Shown here one piece after another: positions 4,881 to 7,098 of a stretch of DNA of 7,098 bases. The position numbers and the translations under genes are program-made. The notes below the pieces were generated by a model. It was not told the origin of the DNA and did no database searches. It worked only from the letters and a program-made list of their open reading frames with translations. This stretch comes from a bacterium (lineage in GTDB: Bacteria > Bdellovibrionota_C > UBA2361 > SZUA-149), in the NCBI GenBank assembly GCA_003230795.1, contig QIGM01000142.1, positions 1 through 7,098 of the forward strand, in the 5' to 3' direction. How positions within the stretch are numbered: the first letter of the stretch is position 1; each line of letters starts with the position of its first letter.

Positions 4881-6509
4881 CTAGGCGTTTGCCGCCGCCG
4901 CAGACCTACCGCCTCTTCGACCTCGATGACCTTGAGCTCCCTGGCTTCTAGGCTTTCTGGAACTTGCCCCACGACGGTTACCAACTACTCCTTGCTTCTG
5001 ACCTGGTGCTCCACGTTTCTTTGAAGATGCTGGCCTTGAAGAAGGTGCTTTACCGGCGGAAGATTTGGAGTTGCCTCTCTGCTCCGAAGCTCCCAACCCA
5101 GAAGCTCCCTGCCCAGAAGCTCCCTGAGCATTTCTGCGTTGGGATGGCTTACCTTGCGATGATGAGCGACCGCCTTCGGCACGACCTTCTTCGGCACGAC
5201 CGCCTTCGGAACGACGACCTTCTGAGCGCCCGCCTTCAGAACGACCACCTGCCGAACGACCACCACGACCACCTGCCGAACGACCACCTGAGGATCGACC
5301 AGCTGGACGACGTTTCTTGGTGTTTGATGATTTTCGCTTCGGTCCTTCCGCTATCCTCTTAGCGATATCTGCGGCGTGATGCTCGTGATCATCGCAAACT
5401 CTTACTTTTCGCTTTAGTAGCTTCTCAATTCCTACTAGATACTCGGCTTCATCGTGATCGCAGAAAGATATTGCAACACCCTCTGTTCCCGCACGAGCTG
5501 TCCGACCGATTCGGTGAACGTAACTTTCTGGCTCATTCGGAAGCTCATAATTAATTACGTGAGAAACACCCTGCACATCAATTCCGCGAGAAACAATGTC
5601 GGTAGCGACAAGGACCTTGACCTTTCCAGTGGTAAACCCTTTTAGTGCCTTCTGGCGAGCATTCTGAGATTTGTCTCCATGAATGGCTTCGCAGCGAATT
5701 CGTTCTCTGTTTAGCTGGCGAGAAATGCGGTCTGCTCGGTGCTTGGTGCGGGTAAAAACGATAGTGCGTTGCACTTCGTCTTTGCGTAGCACTTCAAGAA
5801 GTAGAGAGCCTTTCTTATCGCGTGCAACAAAGAGGACCTGATCGTCAACTTTGTCTGCAGTAGCACAAGCTGTATTTACTTGAATCTTCTTCGGATCCTT
5901 GAGCACGCTATCAGCAAGATGCGCGACCTCTTTCGGCATAGTCGCTGAGAAAAGCAGCGTCTGTCGCTTCTTAGGCAATAGAGGCAAAATCTTGCGCACG
6001 TCCTTTACGAAGCCCATATCAAGCATACGATCTGCCTCGTCGAGAACAAGAATCTCTGCTTGATCGAGTCGTAGATACTTCTGGTTTAGAAGATCCATCA
6101 AACGCCCAGGCGTTGCGACCAAGACGTCTACGCCCTGAGACAAGGCTCGGATTTGCGGAACATAACCCACGCCGCCGTAAACAACGGTGTGACGTAAATC
6201 CAGAAATCGTCCGTAAGTTTTCACACTATTACCAATCTGCACGGCAAGTTCTCTCGTCGGAGTAAGTATCAGCGAACGTACTTGTTTCGAGGACGCTCGG
6301 TGACCAGTCTCATGAAGCTTTTGAAGAATTGGTAAGGTAAAGGCTGCAGTTTTTCCGGTTCCTGTTTGCGCGCAACCAAGAAGGTCGTGCCCATCGAGAA
6401 GCAGAGGAATCGCTTGTGCTTGAATTGGAGTTGGAGTGCTGTAATTTTCTTTCCTAAGCGCTTGCGCAATAGGATCGATCAGATTGAGATCTGCAAATGA
6501 AGAAGCCAT
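4881..6509 (-). CDS. rhlE: DEAD-box ATP-dependent RNA helicase, RhlE type
   Basis: A 542-residue RNA helicase that unwinds short RNA duplexes in ribosome assembly or RNA decay. All motifs are intact: Q motif TPTPIQ (25-30), Walker A AQTGTGKT (47-54), PTREL (84-88), GG (112-113), TPGR (133-136), DEAD (157-160, in LVLDEADRMLDMGF as in RhlE), SAT (188-190), VFTRTKH (251-257), ATDIVSRGID (302-311) and HRIGRTARAG (332-341). The core ends near 390. Beyond it lies a 150-residue basic, disordered tail with GGRS/GGRSEGGRAE repeats (about 404-450), GASGQGASGLGAS (463-475) and an Arg/Gly-rich end, an RNA-binding RGG-like tail. The start is firm: AAGGA lies five bases before ATG 6509. It is alone on this strand, convergent with the thioredoxin-like gene. 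The leader contains a hairpin (6568-6589). Confidence 0.96.
   Translation of the reverse strand: MASSFADLNLIDPIAQALRKENYSTPTPIQAQAIPLLLDGHDLLGCAQTGTGKTAAFTLPILQKLHETGHRASSKQVRSLILTPTRELAVQIGNSVKTYGRFLDLRHTVVYGGVGYVPQIRALSQGVDVLVATPGRLMDLLNQKYLRLDQAEILVLDEADRMLDMGFVKDVRKILPLLPKKRQTLLFSATMPKEVAHLADSVLKDPKKIQVNTACATADKVDDQVLFVARDKKGSLLLEVLRKDEVQRTIVFTRTKHRADRISRQLNRERIRCEAIHGDKSQNARQKALKGFTTGKVKVLVATDIVSRGIDVQGVSHVINYELPNEPESYVHRIGRTARAGTEGVAISFCDHDEAEYLVGIEKLLKRKVRVCDDHEHHAADIAKRIAEGPKRKSSNTKKRRPAGRSSGGRSAGGRGGRSAGGRSEGGRSEGRRSEGGRAEEGRAEGGRSSSQGKPSQRRNAQGASGQGASGLGASEQRGNSKSSAGKAPSSRPASSKKRGAPGQKQGVVGNRRGASSRKPRSQGAQGHRGRRGGRSAAAANA
5082..5300 (-). repeat. Repetitive coding DNA for the RhlE tail
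   Basis: Within rhlE, the stretch coding for residues about 404-476 is built from degenerate short repeats: units for GGRS(A/E) and GGRAE at about 5160-5300, and a GGxGCTTC-type unit for GAS(G/E)(Q/L) at about 5082-5123. Such in-frame repeats usually change in copy number by slippage, so tail length probably varies among relatives. Confidence 0.75.
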
Positions 6510-6567
6510 GAATTTCCTTATAGATCGCCGTCAAGTCTGGTGGCTCGTGTCAGCGAATACGTTGGTA

Positions 6568-6589
6568 TGTTTTCGGGGGAACGAAAACA
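6568..6589 (-). promoter_or_regulatory. Hairpin in the rhlE leader
   Basis: A perfect 8-bp stem (TGTTTTCG at 6568-6575 with CGAAAACA at 6582-6589) and a 6-base loop, which is TTCCCC in the minus-strand RNA. It ends 58 bases before the rhlE start codon. It is AT-rich in its outer half and so would be sensitive to temperature or helicase action; a control role is inference. Confidence 0.45.
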
Positions 6590-6708
6590 CCTCCGTAACA
6601 GGCTTCTCGTTCAGGTTCGCGGAGACTAGCAGACCTACGCTATTTAAGCAAGGTATGACTCAGAAATAAGCCGAATGTAGCAATATAGTCGTCAGAGATA
6701 AAAAAGTT

Positions 6709-6717
6709 ACCTCCTTT
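6709..6717 (-). promoter_or_regulatory. Orphan perfect Shine-Dalgarno sequence
   Basis: On the minus strand AAAGGAGGT is a full match to the 16S rRNA 3' end, but no ATG, GTG or TTG lies within 15 bases downstream. Read on the plus strand it is ACCTCCTTT, an anti-Shine-Dalgarno sequence. It is about 190 bases upstream of the rhlE start. Confidence 0.35.
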
Positions 6718-6760
6718 GGGTTACAAAATGGTCGTTGCTTGGGTCTAAAGCATTGCCATT

Positions 6761-6795
6761 ACGATGGAAAAGCCCTGATCGGGCTTTCCCATCGT
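6761..6795 (-). terminator. Terminator-like hairpin
   Basis: Arms ACGATGGAAAAGCCC (6761-6775) and GGGCTTTCCCATCGT (6781-6795) with a 5-base loop. They pair fully in the minus-strand RNA (one G-U) and have one A-C mismatch in the plus-strand RNA, so the minus strand is the likely template. Using only the inner stem (GCCC with GGGC), the minus strand continues TTTTCC, like a short rho-independent terminator. It would isolate rhlE from transcription entering from the right. Confidence 0.45.
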
Positions 6796-6800
6796 CTTGT

Positions 6801-6840
6801 GATGACTATATGGATGACTAATATATGGATGACTAATATG
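6801..6840. repeat. Three short direct repeats of GATGACTA
   Basis: GATGACTATATG (6801-6812), GATGACTAATATATG (6813-6827) and GATGACTAATATG (6828-6840) lie head to tail. The core GATGACTA is constant, with a TA-repeat spacer of varying length. They lie between two hairpins. Confidence 0.7.
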
Positions 6841-6855
6841 ACGGACCAACCACAA

Positions 6856-6877
6856 GGGACTGTTGAAAAACAGTCCC
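6856..6877. repeat. Perfect 9-bp hairpin with GAAA loop
   Basis: GGGACTGTT (6856-6864), GAAA (6865-6868), AACAGTCCC (6869-6877). In plus-strand RNA the loop is a GNRA tetraloop, which favours a structured plus-strand transcript. No T tract follows on either strand. Confidence 0.6.
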
Positions 6878-6888
6878 ACAGATGAAAA

Positions 6889-6905
6889 TCCGTTTGAGTA
6901 ACGGA
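6889..6905 (-). terminator. Small hairpin followed by TTTT on the minus strand
   Basis: TCCGTT (6889-6894), 5-base loop, AACGGA (6900-6905). On the minus strand the second arm runs into TTTTCATC. The stem is too short and AT-rich for a confident terminator. Confidence 0.3.
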
Positions 6906-6935
6906 AAGGTGCTTCACTAAAAGGTATGGATATTA

Positions 6936-7017
6936 GCGATTGGGGTTTGGGTGTATCTCTCCGGGCCAGGTGACTTGCGCACCTGTTCCCTACGAGACAC
7001 ACCCAAACCCCAATCGC
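6936..7017. repeat. Perfect 19-bp inverted repeat with structured 44-base loop
   Basis: GCGATTGGGGTTTGGGTGT (6936-6954) and its exact complement (6999-7017). The 44-base interior has its own nested pairs: CTC (6958-6960) with GAG (6994-6996), GGG (6963-6965) with CCC (6988-6990), and CAGGTG (6967-6972) with CACCTG (6980-6985) around a 7-base loop. A possible plus-strand promoter (TTGAGT at 6894-6899, 18 bases, TAAAAG at 6918-6923) would start RNA close to the left arm. It could be a small RNA, a regulatory leader or a mobile palindromic repeat; I cannot assign it to a known family. Confidence 0.7.
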
Positions 7018-7098
7018 CCGTACACCTGAATAAAAACGATTCCGCTCCTGAGCAGAGTCCTGCAGTCTCCTTTTGCTACCGACTGTACTTTATCTAAA

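Larger units (their letters stand above)
6510..7098. other. Gene-poor region: rhlE leader and hairpin/repeat cluster
   Basis: 589 bp without a convincing gene. The first part is the rhlE upstream region on the minus strand, with a hairpin (6568-6589), a possible extended -10 promoter (TTGCTT, 17 bases, TAGTCT with TG one base before; about 6625-6653) and an unused Shine-Dalgarno-like sequence (6709-6717). From 6761 to 7017 there are four hairpins and a set of short direct repeats in 260 bp. A minus-strand frame (6745-7002, open to about 7090) runs through all the hairpins and looks non-coding. No known RNA family was recognised. Confidence 0.55.

Noticed and set aside
4985..5287. Minus-strand frame rich in valine and lysine repeats inside rhlE
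   Set aside because: It is a frame-shifted reading of the repetitive rhlE tail, not a separate gene.
5160..5300. CRISPR-like repeat array
   Set aside because: The repeats are short, degenerate, without spacers, and in frame with the rhlE Gly/Arg tail.
6745..7002. Minus-strand open frame of 85 residues (open to about 7090) as a gene
   Set aside because: It runs through all four hairpins and the direct repeats, its composition is not protein-like, no family is recognisable, and no start codon has a suitably spaced ribosome binding site (an AAAAGGAG near 7070 is followed only by CTG).
6936..7017. 6S RNA, SRP RNA, RNase P RNA or integron attC site
   Set aside because: The conserved sequences of the three RNAs are absent and the element is too short for 6S or RNase P RNA. 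The arms lack the RYYYAAC/GTTRRRY core pair and the bulges of attC sites.
6900..7098. Retron msr-msd RNA, because TTAGC directly precedes the 19-bp stem
   Set aside because: In retrons the branch G follows an outer a1 arm and several msr stems. The only candidate outer arm here is five base pairs (AGGTG 6907-6911 with CACCT 7023-7027), and no reverse transcriptase is in the window.

Overview
The window (7098 bp, roughly half G+C) looks like the chromosome of a Gram-negative bacterium. It encodes a lipoprotein with a spondin_N-type domain, an ECF sigma factor paired with an NrsF/DUF1109-type membrane anti-sigma factor, an exported thioredoxin-like protein, and an RhlE-type DEAD-box helicase. 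These families fit Pseudomonadota or nearby phyla; I cannot place it more closely. There are no rRNA or tRNA genes, CRISPR arrays, transposases or phage genes.

Layout. 1-434 (-): N-terminal part of mnmH/selU (tRNA 2-selenouridine synthase), running off the left edge. 760-1194 (+): a 144-residue protein of unknown function. 1448-2188 (-): spondin_N-type lipoprotein, followed by a hairpin. 2412-3044 (+): ECF sigma factor. 3094-3732 (+): NrsF-like anti-sigma factor. 3812-4801 (+): exported thioredoxin-like protein with a degenerate MsrA-like second domain. A shared bidirectional terminator (4802-4845) separates this from rhlE, 4881-6509 (-). 6510-7098 has no convincing gene; it holds the rhlE leader and a dense set of hairpins and repeats, including a perfect 19-bp inverted repeat.

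How it fits together. The most interesting signal is a two-block promoter element, GTAACT-N15-CGTAG, present perfectly three times. It lies upstream of the lipoprotein (minus strand), in the gap just before the anti-sigma gene, and just before the thioredoxin-like gene. The blocks and spacing resemble the promoters reported for NrsF-linked ECF sigma factors (Caulobacter SigF type). A weaker copy lies before the unknown gene at 760. The sigma gene itself has none. This suggests a compact stress regulon: the sigma factor switches on an envelope lipoprotein, an exported thiol/methionine-repair-like protein and its own membrane anti-sigma factor, the last as negative feedback from a nearly leaderless transcript. 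The regulon assignment is inference from the motif; the gene families are recognised from sequence.
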